Shown: piece by piece, positions 21,291 to 33,121 of the stretch
Position numbering within the stretch: position 1 is the first letter of the stretch
Layout: the number at the start of each line of letters is the position of its first letter
Origin: Przewalskia tangutica
Lineage: Eukaryota > Streptophyta > Magnoliopsida > Solanales > Solanaceae
DNA: 64,000 bases
Direction: 5' to 3'
NCBI GenBank assembly: GCA_029844215.1
Contig: CM056720.1
Coordinates: forward strand, 34,279,711 to 34,343,710
Program-made: the position numbers and the translations under genes
The notes under the pieces: generated by a model
Databases searched by the model: none
Told to the model about the DNA's origin: nothing
Seen by the model: only the letters and a program-made list of their open reading frames with translations

Positions 21291-22476
21291 GAGGCGCCTT
21301 AACCCCTGTAATATGTCAAGAGGTGAGTGATGTTACACTAACCTAACAGCTTATCGTTAAACAACATAAGCACAACAAGAATACTCTTTTACACAAACGT
21401 TACAAGACACTAACACACATAACATTATATCATGTCTACTTATCAAACCATCTTTTTATTCTTTTCACAATTCAATATAAGTCTGTTATAAACACATAGG
21501 CAAACTGTTTCTTTTATCAATCTTAAGTGGTTATACTTAACTTCCCATAAAGCTAGTATAACTCTTAAGCTTCGCTTAAAACCAATTAGTTCTCTTCTAA
21601 AAATGATTCAGATTCTTTTGAAATGCTTTGGATCTTTATTATTCAGCTTAAGCGTGAGGCATTCTTAGTAAGTGTTATTCGTGCTTAAGCCGCAGGCATT
21701 CTGTAAGTATTATTCAGCTTAAGTCAAAGACATTGTCGTAGTTATATTTCGCTTAACACGTACGCGTCTACCGCACTATATATATTGTAAAATATCATGC
21801 TTTAGGAAGAATCACATACCTTCTCAATGAAAACCACCCGCTAAGTTGAATATGTCGCGCAGAAGTCACCTATAATAGTCACGCACATCTATCAAAGACT
21901 ACTCAAGGTCATTCTAAACAGAGGTTCACAATTCTATGGAAAGTTGGGCATGCTTCACCGGTGAGCTATATAAGTTACATCAGAAAACACCCTATGTAAG
22001 TACTGATTTGATTATTCTTCTTTTAAACCCTTCTACTACGGTAACAGTTCAATTCTATTCGTGATATTCTTCTAAGTATTTAATACTTATTCTAATACTA
22101 CTACAAGATGTATTCTCTAATTCAAAAGAGGGTTAGGATTAGTTACCTCTGAAGCCCAAAATATCCTAGATAAAGTCGCGCTGAGCAAGGTTTAGCTCCT
22201 AAGTTGTGCGCTCAGGTAGCTCAAGAAACCTGAAGTTCTTCACAACTTCTACTAAGTACTAAGGGATTTGGGCTGTGGTATTTTGGGCATTATAACAATA
22301 CTAGAAGACAACTTTTCTACCAAGGGAGGGGGTAGGTTTGGCTAGGCTAGGGGGTAGGCCTCCGCCAAACTTCACAAGGGGAGGGAGTGTTGGACGAAAG
22401 AGCTACAAAGGGAGAGGAGAGGATTTTTCAAGACTTGAAAGATTTGTGGACGAAGAACTCTTCATCTCTAAGGGGG

Positions 22477-22484
22477 TATTTATA
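22477..22484 (-). promoter_or_regulatory. LTR TATA box (3' LTR of VI)
   Basis: The plus strand reads TATTTATA (TATAAATA on the element strand), preceded on that strand by GACCTA-like sequence and followed by CTTAGAGATGAAGAGTTC, the likely leader. Confidence 0.5.
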
Positions 22485-22876
22485 GGTCGAAGTGGCCAAC
22501 CAATGGCCAAGATTAAGACAAGTGCAAGGCAAGTGTAGGGTGAGGATTAACTATACACAAATATCCTACCAACTCCTTGACTTGTGCCCAAGGCACAAAA
22601 AACGTGCTCACCATTGTCCAAATCGTCCCAATGGACGATTGCAAGTCCATCACTGGGAGGGTGACAAGTGTCGCCCTCCCGTTGGTCCAAAATGTTTCGC
22701 CTCTGAAAAATCCGCAAAATTAGAAATGGCATAGCGGAATTTACCTAACGGCGTGGAAACGTTTCGTCCGAAAACTATTCGCTTTGTGAGTTGTGCCAAA
22801 AAAACGTTTGCCTAAACTTTAAGGCTAGACTTTTTATGCGTATTCCTCACGTGCATACTGGAAATACGGTATAACA

Positions 22877-22890
22877 TTCTCCTCTCCTTA
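22877..22890 (-). promoter_or_regulatory. Polypurine tract of element VI
   Basis: The plus strand reads TTCTCCTCTCCTTA against the LTR start, so the element strand is TAAGGAGAGGAGAA. The AACATTCG/CGAATGTT inverted repeat follows at 22891-22911. Confidence 0.75.
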
Positions 22891-23039
22891 GAAACATTCG
22901 TCCGAATGTTCCTTCCCAAGACGATTAACGATAAGATTCTTCATAACTAAAACAATTGCAAATGCCACACACGGCCACGTAACAACACTTGGCGTAAACG
23001 ATAACGAAAATTTACAAGTAGGAAAGTGAATTACGGAGG

Positions 23040-24340
23040 TGTAGAATAGGTGAGGATACTTCTGCCTCATGTCCTCCTCGGCTTCCCACGCCATCTCCTC
23101 CCGAGCTCGTTCGCCACAAGACTTTGTGGAAGCCACGGGTCCGCAGACGCCTAACCCGACGATCGACTATCGCCATGGAATCTCCTCACGATAACCCCTC
23201 GATCACACGGACATCGTCAATCGGGTGTACCTAGATGGATCCCCGATACATCTCTCGGCATAGATACGTGAAAAACCGGATGTCGCCTCAGACGGACGGC
23301 AGATCCAACTCATAGCAACCTTGCCTACCTCGCGACAATCGAAGCGCCCAATGTACTGAAATGAGTTTCCCTTCTTCCGAATCTCATCACACCCTTCATG
23401 GGTGACACCTTTAGGAAAACCCAATCATGAACCTCGAACTCAAGATCGACGACGATGATCTGCATACGACTTGCCGACTCGAGTGTCGATAGCCGCTCGG
23501 ATAAGCTTCACCTTATCCGGCCTCTGTACCAAACCGTCCCACTAGCCGCACCTCGCCACATCGAACCAACCTATAGGCGACCGCACTTCCTCCCATACAA
23601 GGCCTCATAAGGCGCCATCCGACTCTTTGGGTGGTAGCTATTATTATACGCGAACTCAACTAGAGGCAAATGATCCTCCCAACTACCATCAAGTCAATAA
23701 CATAGGCTCGCAGATATCCTCGAGAGTCCTGATAGTGCGCTCTGCTGTCCGATGCTCGTGGATGAAATGCGATCGTGCTCACTGCGCCCTAAACCCCTCG
23801 AAGCGACCTCCGGTTAGCGTAAGCTGGCTCCGTGCGATATGATCAAGTAGGGACTCCATGCGGTCGACGATCTCTCTGATGTAAAGTCGGCATAATCCTC
23901 ACCAAAAGTCGCCCGACGGGAAGAAAGTGGGCTGATTTAATCGACCGCCGACGATAACCCATATAGAATCATGTCTCCTCCGAGTGCGAGGTAATCTTGT
24001 GATGAAGTCCATGTTGATTACCTCCACTTCCGTGTCGGGATCTCAATCGTCAGTAACAAACCACTGTGCCTCTCGTGCTCTACCTTCACCACGACAACAC
24101 GGGCGAGCTACGAACTCGCAACGCCTCTTCAAGCCATCCCACCAATACACAGATCTAAGGTCGTGGTACATCTTGGTCGACCGGATGGATAGAGTAACGC
24201 TGCGGCCGTGTGCTTCCCCAAGAACTCGCCAAGTCTCAAACATCCGAACACACACCGCCTCAAACCTTAGCACCCCATCGTCTTTACCTCGTGGACCCTT
24301 GCCCTCACGAAGAGTCAGATCATGATATCGAATCAAAGTG
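23040..24340 (-). pseudogene. int: Element VI integrase and chromodomain
   Basis: Reading leftward, the N-terminal zinc-binding region is at 24336-24043: GVLRF..VCV, then STKMYHDLRSVYWWDGLK, with the expected histidine and the RCEFVA region, though the CX2C pair is damaged. The core is frameshifted. A FHP.SDSRAHYQDS stretch near 23775-23700 aligns with the usual FHPQTDGQSERTIQ. Next come YYYHP.SRMAPYEALY near 23650-23600 and a C-terminal domain VFLKGVTHEGCDEIRKKG (23424-23360) ending in MYRGSI. The chromodomain tail at 23136-23040 contains MAWEAEEDMRQKYPHLF, a typical chromovirus ending that in related elements helps steer insertion toward heterochromatin. Several frameshifts make this copy inactive as read. 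Confidence 0.75.
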
Positions 24341-24399
24341 GATCCTCGAATCGTTGCCTCTTCACCTCCTCAACGACGGAAGACTCGGCAACCTCACGA

Positions 24400-24990
24400 A
24401 CTCTAACCCCACACTATCGTAATCAATCAAACGGACACCAAGGCTCGCTAATCGATGCAAATCACGAACCATGTCCTCCTCTCTAGCTGCACATTTGATA
24501 GGCTCCCATCGACCTACGACTAAGCATCGCCAACATTCGCCTTCCGGGTGGTACAGATATCAACATCGTAATCCTTAAGCAACTCTAACCACCGCCTCGC
24601 CGTAGTTCGGCTCCTCCGTGAAAGATATACCGAGGCTCTTGTGGTGCTGTAAAAATATCCACGTGAACCCCATACAAATAGTGCCTCAGATCTTCAAAGC
24701 GTGAATCACCGCCAACTCCAAATCATGGGTGGGTAGTTCCTCTCGTGTTTCTTTGTCGGGATCATATGCTATAACCCCGCCATCGCATCAACACACATCC
24801 CAACCCGATGCCCGACGCGTCACAATACGCGACATAACCATCCGACCTCCGGAAGTAAGAACGGGGCGGTCGTCGGCCTCTTTCAAGAATCGGAAACCCC
24901 GCCACAAGCATCACCATCAAACTTGGCTGCCTTTCGAGTCGGCTAGTCAATGTGCGAGATAAGCAAACTTCTCCACGAACCACCGATAAT
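24400..24990 (-). pseudogene. Element VI RNase H
   Basis: Minus-strand frames show a GGFVVYCDASGIGLGCVLM-like block at about 24845-24780, the start of a Ty3/gypsy RNase H with its first catalytic Asp. HDLELAVIHAL follows near 24730-24695. A degraded DHKSL region (HHKSLG as read) lies near 24635, and YHPEGEC near 24545 is the usual YHPGKAN. RNase H removes template RNA during reverse transcription. It lies between RT and integrase, as expected for this clade. Confidence 0.7.
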
Positions 24991-24999
24991 ATCCTGCAA

Positions 25000-25890
25000 G
25001 GCCCGCAAATCGCGAACCTCAGCCGAGTAGTAGGTCAGGCCAAGTCCGATCGCCGATCTTGGCGTATCCACTCGAACGCCATCGGCCGACAATATGCCCA
25101 AGAAACGCCATCAAGTCAACCAAAACTCACATTTGGAAAACTTGGCGCATAACCGCTGTCTGGAGAATCACCGGACAGCGCCAAGTGCTCGCATGCTCTC
25201 GCTCTGGCGAGAATAAACCAAGATATCATCAATGAACATTATCACAAACGTGTCAAAAATGGTTTGAACACTCGGTTCATCAAATCCATGAATCACGAGC
25301 ATTGGTCAACCAAAGACATGACCACGAACACATAATGCCGTCTCGTCCGAATGCAACCTAGGACATCCACCTCTCGACTCGCACTGATGATAGCGATCGC
25401 GTATCAATCTTCGAGAAACATCTCGCACCACCTCGCAACCGGTCGAACAAATCATCAATCACGGGAAGGGTATCATTCTTAATGGTCACCTTGTTCACCG
25501 TAATCAACACACATGCGCGGCGTCGCCCTTCTTTCTTCACGAACAATACGGCGCTCCCTGGGAGAAACACTAGCCCGATGAAGCCCTTCTCTCGGCAAAT
25601 CTCTAAGCCGATCCTTCACTCTCTCAACTCGGCGTGCCATTCTCGTATGGCGTAATGGAAATAAGCCGAGTGTCCGCAATATGTCAATACAAAACTCAAT
25701 CTCCTCTCGTGAGGATACCCGAGGTCGCCTGAAACTGCCTGGGAACTCTCGACCACTGGGCGACGGAAAATCTGGTACCGCGCCTTCGTGATCAAACACG
25801 AACGATGGTAGATATACCTTCGCACCATCTTCCTAGCCTTGAGGTAGGAAATAAACCTACCTCGCCGATACCGTGCTCCTCCACTCAACA
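25000..25890 (-). pseudogene. RT: Element VI reverse transcriptase
   Basis: Leftward from 25870, GRFISYLKARKMV precedes RT in this clade. Then come REEIEFCIDILRTLG (about 25720), RVERVKDRLRDLPREG and SVSP (about 25610), a damaged APVLFVKK block read as SAVLFVKKEG (25550), MCVDY then NKVTIKNDTLPVIDDLFDRL (about 25490-25440) and CFSKID. The catalytic motif is FIDDILVYSR at about 25240-25210, corresponding to YXDD or FIDD. So most RT blocks are visible in order, with at least three frameshifts. The enzyme would copy element RNA to cDNA, and gag-only neighbours would depend on such a source. Confidence 0.8.
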
Positions 25891-26079
25891 ACCGGCTCGC
25901 CGAGAAACTGGAACCGTATTACTCTCTCTGCGGTCTACATTGGCGTAGCAAGAAGCTAGCCAATCCATCCCCATGATCACGCCAAAGTCAATCATCTCTA
26001 ACTCTATCAAGTCGGCTGTGGTCCGACGATCAGAATGGTCACAGACAAGCTCTATATACCCGCCGAGCTACCAGAATCA

Positions 26080-26360
26080 CCCGGGCGTAGCTACCTCGAA
26101 AGGATCTATGGACTCGTGCTCTATCCCTATCCTACTAGAAACAAGGGGGAATATATAGGACAGAGTAGAACCTGGATCTATCAAGGCATAAACATCAAAC
26201 CCAGAAACTGATAAGGTACCTGTGACGACATCAGGTGAGGCCTCCTGATCCTGTCGGCTGGACAAAGCATAAATGCGGTTCTGAGGACCGCTAGAACTGG
26301 GACCCGCGCCACGACCTCTGCCGCGACCTGACGGTCCATGAGTACCTTGCCCTCCAGGGC
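26080..26360 (-). pseudogene. Element VI protease
   Basis: An open minus frame continuing from gag contains GRGRGRGAGPSS, a Gly-rich linker. It is followed by RIYALSSRQDQEASPDVVTG and GFDVYALIDPGSTLSYIFPL. The aspartic protease active site is DPGS here rather than DSGA or DTGA, a variant I associate with plant Tekay-type elements. The frame stays open over 130 residues, the longest well-supported coding block of the element. Protease would process the polyprotein. Confidence 0.75.
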
Positions 26361-26399
26361 GAGTAACTGTCGGGGATGAAGAAGACCGCGAAAGAACCT

Positions 26400-27497
26400 G
26401 GTGACCCACCATCAACCACGCCGCCAGTCGACGGTTCTCGCATAGTGACCCGCTGCCACAATCAAACAAACTCGTAGCACCACAACTCCCGGTGGGATCT
26501 ACCGACGGCCTGGCCGAGGTGGTCCGACGGCCGATGCCTCTGCCGCTCGACGTCTCAAGTCTCGGGCCTCGGTGCGCCCTCGAATATCCCTCCGGCCGTT
26601 GAGGACGGCGCAGAGTGCTCTGGCCGGGCGTGGTGCAAATCTAGGCCGGAGGCCGCCCACGATAGCCACCAAAAGACCTGCCGTCTGTTCTTCTGCTGCC
26701 GTCACCCGCGGTCTCTACGCCTCACATCTAAGAGCATGAGCTGCGTGCGGGTAATGTCCATACCGGTGGAGAAACACCGCACATGACTTCGGCCATATAG
26801 TCGTCTGGCGGTGACATAGCGGTGCACCTATCCTCCATATCGCTACTAATGCCGGGACATATCGAGCCAATGAATCAAACTCGACATTGTACTCCCGGCG
26901 GTCGTCCTCTGCCTCGCGGTAAAAATCTATCACCGCGCCCTCTCCATCTGTGGAGGCAAGAAGTGAGTGAGGAAAGCCTCGAGAACTCATCCCAGTAGGC
27001 GGGGACGCGTGCTCTCCCGATAACTCATGAATCAAACCAATCGATCGCGGTATCACGCGGCCGACGCGAACCAAAGGTCACAGACTCGTCTCCGAGGCCT
27101 TGATCACCCTCATGATTCTCAGAGTCGACGGATGAACTCCCGCGGATCATCCTCCCTCGACAGTAAAACTCAAGCGGGCTCTGACTCAAGAAATCACGTA
27201 GTCTCAAACTATTCGCCTCGGGTGTACCACGTGCGACCGGAGTCTGAGCCGAATCCAGGCTGCCGCGTCCAGCCTCTCCTCGTATCGGGCCACAACTTTA
27301 GCCAATAGTCGGGCCATCTCCTTGCACCTAACTCCTCCGCCCGGTGTGGGACGGGAGGTGTGGGTGCGTGGTCTCGCTGAGCGGCGCCATAGAACTCGCC
27401 GTCTCGGTATAGACGGGCACGAGCCCTCGTGACTCTGGGTGTCTCGCTAGCGACTCCGCCTTGCCTTCGCGGGGCCGGTTGCCTTACGTGGAGGCAT
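26400..27497 (-). pseudogene. gag: Element VI gag
   Basis: The minus-strand ATG at 27497 opens MPPRKATGPRR, about 190 bp after the PBS. Capsid-type blocks follow in broken frames: LRDFL (27205-27180), RGRMIRGSSS for the DDPQEF region, REYNVEFDSLARYVPALVA (about 26910-26845) and VHRYVT. A zinc-knuckle remnant, CGSGSLCENRRLA, is near 26455 (usual form CX2CX4HX4C), continuous with the protease frame. Gag would build the particle. The shared REYNVEFDSLARYVPAL block links it to the gag of element II, so the gag-only elements are relatives of this pol-bearing one. Confidence 0.7.
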
Positions 27498-27682
27498 AAT
27501 CATTACAGAAAGGAATACGTTAGAGGTCCAACCTATAACACGACTCTAAAGCACGATCTCGGAATGAGAAGAATGGAAACCAATCCTAAATATCCTATAG
27601 CCTCTCGATTATTGGTGTGGTGCACAACACACCGATAATCAAGACTACTAGATACGGTGTAGACACTTTCCGAGGATTAATC

Positions 27683-27694
27683 GCTTCGATACCA
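27683..27694 (-). promoter_or_regulatory. Primer-binding site of element VI
   Basis: The plus strand reads GCTTCGATACCA, so the element strand is TGGTATCGAAGC, four bases from the LTR end at 27699. This is the initiator-tRNA-Met type with a disturbed CAG. Confidence 0.7.
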
Positions 27695-27698
27695 CTTT

Positions 27699-30084
27699 TG
27701 TCACGACTTCGGGGCGTGGTCGTGCCACGGGCACCCAAGTAGTCATACATCGAGTAATCGAAATATAAAGCAAGACATGAAACAATTTATAAAATAAGAC
27801 ACGCTTTATGTGAGAAAACATCGCTTTTCGGCATATATATATAAACATGGTTTAGCGATTCATCGACAATCGCATACATGACTCTGCACCTCTAAGGAAA
27901 TATACAACTATGGCGGACAGGGGCCGCCATACCGACTGCATAAAACTATCTACAATACGAGAGATCATACCCAAAAGTAGAGCCTCGGAAAAGATGGAGC
28001 TCCCGACACCAACGTAGAGATCCTAAGAATGTGGATCTAGCACTGCTTGCCTCTTACCGGCATGACGCAGCCCGAAGGAGGTCAAGATAATGTACTAAGT
28101 ATATGAAATCAGAAATACTTAAATGAAACATATCATTTTAAAAACAGTTTGCAAGTATGTATGAAACAACCAAGAAACGCGCATAGTGCCACATCACAAC
28201 AAAGCGTGATAGGTAAACCGTAATAGTCTTTTCTAGCCGCGAATGATCAAGCAGGCTAATTGCGTGGTATCACTATGCAAGCCTAATCTCGACTCCGTGA
28301 GTCGCGTAGGCCAATCACATAGGCGCATAGGGTATATAACCCGCATCGGTAGCTACTCCTCGGCATCGCCCCGACTCGTAGTCCGCGTGGCCACATGCAC
28401 CGCATGAGGTATAACCCGCGCTAACACGGAACTCCGTAGCTCGCGCATAGGTCCTGGACCCGCATGAGGTATTCTCGAATCATGGTCCTGCATCTCGAGT
28501 CTACCGCGTCGGAGGCGCCAACCCCTAATATGTCAAGAGGCGAGTGATGTTACACTAACCTAACAACTTATCGTTAAACAACATAAGCACAACAAGAATA
28601 CTCTTTACACAAACGTTACAAGACACTACCACACATAGCATTATATCATGTCTACTTATCAAACCATCTTTTATTCTTTCACAATTCAATATAAGTCCGT
28701 TATAAACACATAGGCAAATCTGTTTCTTTTATCAATCTTAAGTGGTTATACTTAACTTCCCATAAAGCTAGTATAACTCTTAAGCTTCGCTTAAAAACCA
28801 ATTAGTTCTCTTCATAAAAATGATTCAAGATTCTTTTGAAATGCTTTCAGATCTTTATTATTCGTGCTTAAGCGTGAGGCATTCAGTAAGTGTTATTCAA
28901 AGCTTAAGCTTGAGGCATTCGTAAGTATTATTCAGATTAAGTCAAAGACATTGCCGTAGTTATATTTCGCTTAACACATGTACGCTCACCGCACTATATA
29001 TATTGTAAAATATCATGCTTTAGGAAGAATCACATATCTTCTCAAAACCACCGCCAAGTTCAATATGTCGCAGAGAGTCACCCTTATAATAGTCACAGCA
29101 TCTATCAAAGACTACTCAAGGTCATTCTAAACAGAGGGTTCACAATTCTATGGAAAGTTGGGCGCACTTCCACCCTGAGCTATATAAGCTCATGTGAAAA
29201 CAAATCCTATGTAAGTACAATTTGATTATTCTTCTTTAAACCCCTACTGTGGTAACAGCTCAATTCTATTCGTGATATTCTTCTAAGTATTTAATACTTA
29301 TTCTAATACTACAAAGATGTATTCTCTAATTCAAAAGAGGGTTAGGATTAGTTACCTCAGTGAAGCCCAAAAATATCCTAGATAAAGTCGCACTGAGCAA
29401 GGTTTAGCTCCTAAGTTAGACGCTCAGGTGGCTAAGAAACCTTAGAAGTTCTTCACAACTTCTACTAAGTACTAAGGGATTTGGGCTAGGTATTTTGGGC
29501 ATTATAACAATACTAGAAGACAACTTTTCTACCAAGGGAGGGTAGGTTTGGCTAGGCTAGGGGTAGGCCCTCGGCAAACTTCAAGGGAGGGAGTGTTGGA
29601 CGAAAGAGCTACAAAGGAAGAGGAGAGGATTTTTCAAGACTTGGAAAGATTTGTGGATGAAGAACTCTTCATCTCTAAGGGGTATTTATAGGTCGAAGTG
29701 GCCAACCAATGGCCAAGATTAAGACAAGTGCAAGGCAAGTGTAGGGTGAGGATTAACTATACACAAATATCCTACACTCGCTCGACTTGTGCACAAGGCA
29801 CAAACGTGCTCACCATTGTCCAAATCGTCCAAATGGACGATTTCAAGTCCATCAATCGGAGGGTGACAAGTGTCGCCTCCCGTTGGTCCAAAATGTTTCG
29901 CCTCTGAAAAATCCGCCAAAAATTAGAAATGGCATAGCGGAATTTACCCAACGAAAGCGTGGAAACGTTTCGCCTGAAAACTATTCGCTTTGTGAGTTGT
30001 GCCCAAAAAAACGCGTTTTGCCTAAACTTTAAGGTTAGACTTTTGTGCGTATTCCCTTACGCATACTCGAAATACGGTATAACA
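27699..30084 (-). repeat. Element VI 5' LTR
   Basis: On the minus strand it starts TGTTATACCGTATTTCGAG at 30084 and ends GTCGTGACA at 27699. It pairs with 20442-22876. It holds the three-unit repeat array, the ATGGCGG palindrome (about 27910) and a TATA box. It lacks the conserved core found in I, II, III, V, IX and XI. Confidence 0.8.
29693..29700 (-). promoter_or_regulatory. LTR TATA box (5' LTR of VI)
   Basis: The plus strand reads TATTTATA (TATAAATA on the element strand). In this 5' LTR it would be the promoter for the full-length transcript of the pol-bearing element. Confidence 0.5.
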
Positions 30085-30748
30085 ATGACTACGACGCAGT
30101 AAAACAAGCACCAACAACAAGACGACATTCCCGATGACGCGCTACACTGTGGAATGCGAGGAAAATCAATGCGGTGGTGGAACCTACGTGTATCGGAACC
30201 AGCAGCACGAGCTCGACCAACTCCTGCATACCCGAACGCCCGAACCCCGCTGAGGACCACTCTGCGATGGCGGAGGCGCATAACGGCCTCAGCTGGGTAA
30301 GGTCCGCCTCGATAGTTACCAGCGACCTGCCGACTGCCCTCTTCTCGCGATCTTGGTTAACCTGCCGATCCTACGTTTCTCGGCCGCGCGTAAGCGTCGC
30401 AGAGTGCCATGCTCGACTCAAGAGCTACTATTGCACAACCCTCTCTTAGATACTCATCAAGAACCGTGATAAATCGGACATAATATACTTTACGGTTGCT
30501 AAATCCATAGCTAATGTGGTCGTCTCTTTCGCGATCCATACTGCCATCGGGTCGTAGGCGAAGGTTCAAATATCATGGCCGCAGTAGGAACTGCTGCCGT
30601 TGCGCTAGACTCTGCTTTGGGATGGCGCCGCCGCGAACTCCCGAACGAAGCACCACAGTGATGGTTGGGCTGCGCCTCGTAACCCTCTGTGCTCTCTCGC
30701 ACTCAGTCATTGCCTTGCCATACGGGCGGGTTGCTTTACGCGAGGCAT
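30085..30748 (-). pseudogene. gag: Element V gag, 5' portion
   Basis: The minus-strand ATG at 30748 (ATGCCTCGCGTAAAGC) is about 185 bp after its PBS. The frame is broken. Recognisable later parts are PSTTRWQYGS, YVRFITVLDEYL (about 30490-30440; usual form VHRYVTGLDEYL), AFGYAGVGRAR (about 30235-30200) and the first zinc-knuckle half near 30150-30100, ending against element VI at 30084. The gag of element I at 2370-2540 is the closest match in the window (GYAGVGRAR in both). The knuckle continues at 20436. Confidence 0.65.
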
Positions 30749-30930
30749 AATCGGTAGGAAAGAAATACGTTAGAGGTCCAACTTATAACACGCCTAAGGC
30801 ACGATCTCGAGTGAGAAGAATGGAAACCAATCCTAAATATCTTATAGCCTCCACGATTATTGGTGTGGTGCACAACACACCGATAATCAAGACTTACTAG
30901 ATACGGTCAGACACTTTCCGAGGATTAATC

Positions 30931-30941
30931 GCTCGATACCA
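30931..30941 (-). promoter_or_regulatory. Primer-binding site of element V
   Basis: The plus strand reads GCTCGATACCA, four bases from the LTR terminus at 30946. Initiator-tRNA-Met type with the A of CAG missing. Confidence 0.75.
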
Positions 30942-30945
30942 CTTT

Positions 30946-33121
30946 TGTCACGACCGAACCGAGCTCGTGGTCGTGCCTTACCCCGGCACCCAGTAGACAT
31001 ACATCGAGTAATCACTAATATAAAACAAGACATGAAATAATATGAAGTGTAAAGCTTTATCGAGAAAAGTTGCCTTTCGGCTTATATATATAAAACTTGA
31101 ACAACAGTTACATCCCTTTTACAAACTCGCCCACAAAGATTACTATGCACTCTAAGAATGTTATAACAACAATGGCGGGGCCGCCATACCCACGAATGTA
31201 AGTACAACGACAGGACTATATCATCGATAAGCCTCCGAGAAACGGAGCTTCCCAAACGCTGACCGTGACCAAGAGCGAGGATCAACGATCGCGGTGTACC
31301 TCACCGCGGCGTGAACGCATGGCCAGGGAGGTCGATCTGCCAATAACAGTATGTTAAACGAAAATCAGAAATGAAATCATAGTAGACTATATAAAGCGAG
31401 AGACATGTATGATAACCAAACTACGATTCACAATAAATAAGCGATATGTCAAGTCGTGGACTCACGCCTCAAAGTCATCACTCAAATATAACTATGGGTC
31501 TCACGCCACAACATCAATCATGCGTGGAATACCTTCCGCCACTGCGATTTATGATATAAAAGCACCAAGGAATACACATGAACACGGTCCCACGTGTCAT
31601 AATAAAACCGTACGGGGTAAGTACGAAGGCATAGCCGACTACTAAAACCCACAGTACCAACAATGCCATAAAACTGTATCACGAGGTCTTTCTAGATCGC
31701 GCCATATGATCGAAGTGCTCGCCCTCAGTATCAATGTGCGCGTCAAATCCTGGAACTTCCCGCAGCTCCGCATAGGCCACACACATAGGCCCGCATGAGG
31801 TATTCCCCGCATCGAGGGTAGCTACTCCCCGACATCGTCCCGGACGTGGTCGCATGGCCGTAGACCGCGTGGCCATAAAGACCGCACACTAACACGGAAC
31901 TCGTAGCTCCGCATAGGTCCCTGGACCTACGAGGTATTCTCGAATCATAGTCCCAGTGCACGAGGTATACCCGCGTCGGAGCGGCAAGTAACCCCTGTAT
32001 CGTGTCAAGAGGTGAGTGGTACAATACTATCATAACGGCTTATCGTTAAACAACATAAGCACAATCGAGAAACCCTACACAAACATCACAAGATACTAAC
32101 ACACGTAGCATCCTAAACATGTTTACTTATCAAATCAACAAGAAAGTATTACAAGGCTATGACAAACCAACACAATCAAGTTATTCACACAAGGTACTTT
32201 CTACTTTATGTCAACAAGTTCGGGTTTTTATCCCCAAAGTACTTCCTACGTTAACTCTTTAAAAGATCCGTTTCTTTCACAAAAGTCACACAATACCCGT
32301 AGTATAAAAATAGAGTGACTATATTTTTAAGTAAACCAAAACACTTCTTTTTGTAAAATCAAGTAACAACATTCTTTTCCAAACGTTCAAGTTTGCCTAA
32401 TTTCAAATGCTCAAGTTTCTCATTTTCGAAAGGTTTCGTAGTTCATAGTCTTAATCACTTAATAATATAATTCTCTTTTAAAACAATTTGAGAAACATAT
32501 GCCTTATGTGTGAGTAGGTTATTCTTGTTCATAACAATCTTATTAAAGCAGCCATGATCTAGGAAATGTAATATCATTTTGTCTCATCTTAGCTTCTATG
32601 CAGATGGAGGTTTCTCGGTTTCATAATACTTAATTAGTCAATACATTTCCCTTTATTAGCGCTGCAGTGGTTTGTTCGATACTTATTCTCATTTCCGAAA
32701 TCCATACAAGGCTTTCATAAAACAATTAAGTAAACCGTTCCTTTTATCACTCTTAAGTCGTTATACCTAACTTCCCATAAAGCTAGTATAACTCTTAAGC
32801 TTTAAAACCAAGTATTACTCTTCTTTCAAAGCGATTCTTAATTCTTTTGAAATACTTCAGATTCTTATTATTTAGACTCAAGTCAAAAGACATCGAAGTA
32901 AAACCATATTCAGTTAACACACGTACGTCTATCGTACTATATATATTCTTTTCAAAATATCATGCTCAAGAGGATAGGAAGAATCACATACCTCGCGACG
33001 ATTATCAACAATTAGCAAAAGCGCTCACGGTATAACCGCTAGCCTGATCCACCTTCCAAGTAGAACATGCTACTCGCAGAACTTTCAACCTATAAAGGCC
33101 ATATACGTCTATCAATGTCTT
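30946..33121 (-). repeat. Element V 5' LTR, truncated
   Basis: The minus-strand LTR end is TGTCACGACCG on the plus strand. It includes the ATGGCGGGG palindrome (about 31172), the CGCATAGG-type repeat array (about 31740-31990), the conserved core (about 32555-32620) and the CATAAAG module (about 32770). It is cut at 33121, before the LTR start and TATA region, where plus-oriented LTR sequence begins. Confidence 0.7.

Larger units (their letters stand above)
20442..22876 (-). repeat. Element VI 3' LTR
   Basis: Matches 27699-30084 throughout: LTR terminus, ATGGCGGG palindrome, minisatellite, TTAAGCGTGAGGCATTC region, TATA box and the start TGTTATACCGTATTTCC at 22876. The first bases at 20442 are damaged. 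The two LTRs differ mainly by one- to three-base changes, many at CAG/CTG. Confidence 0.8.
20442..30084 (-). mobile_element. Element VI: Ty3/gypsy chromovirus with full pol order
   Basis: A 9.6-kb minus-strand element. Its 5' LTR is 27699-30084, PBS 27694-27683, gag from 27497, then protease, RT, RNase H, integrase and chromodomain down to about 23040, purine tract 22890-22877 and 3' LTR 22876-20442. It is the only element here with all pol domains. The domain order with integrase last and a C-terminal chromodomain places it in the chromovirus (Tekay/Del-like) group. All frames are broken by short indels. It inserted into the gag of element V, whose halves read on across it. The left edge is blurred (expected TGTCACGACC, seen ATCGCGACC) and no clean target-site duplication is visible; the right flank is ATGAC. 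Confidence 0.8.
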
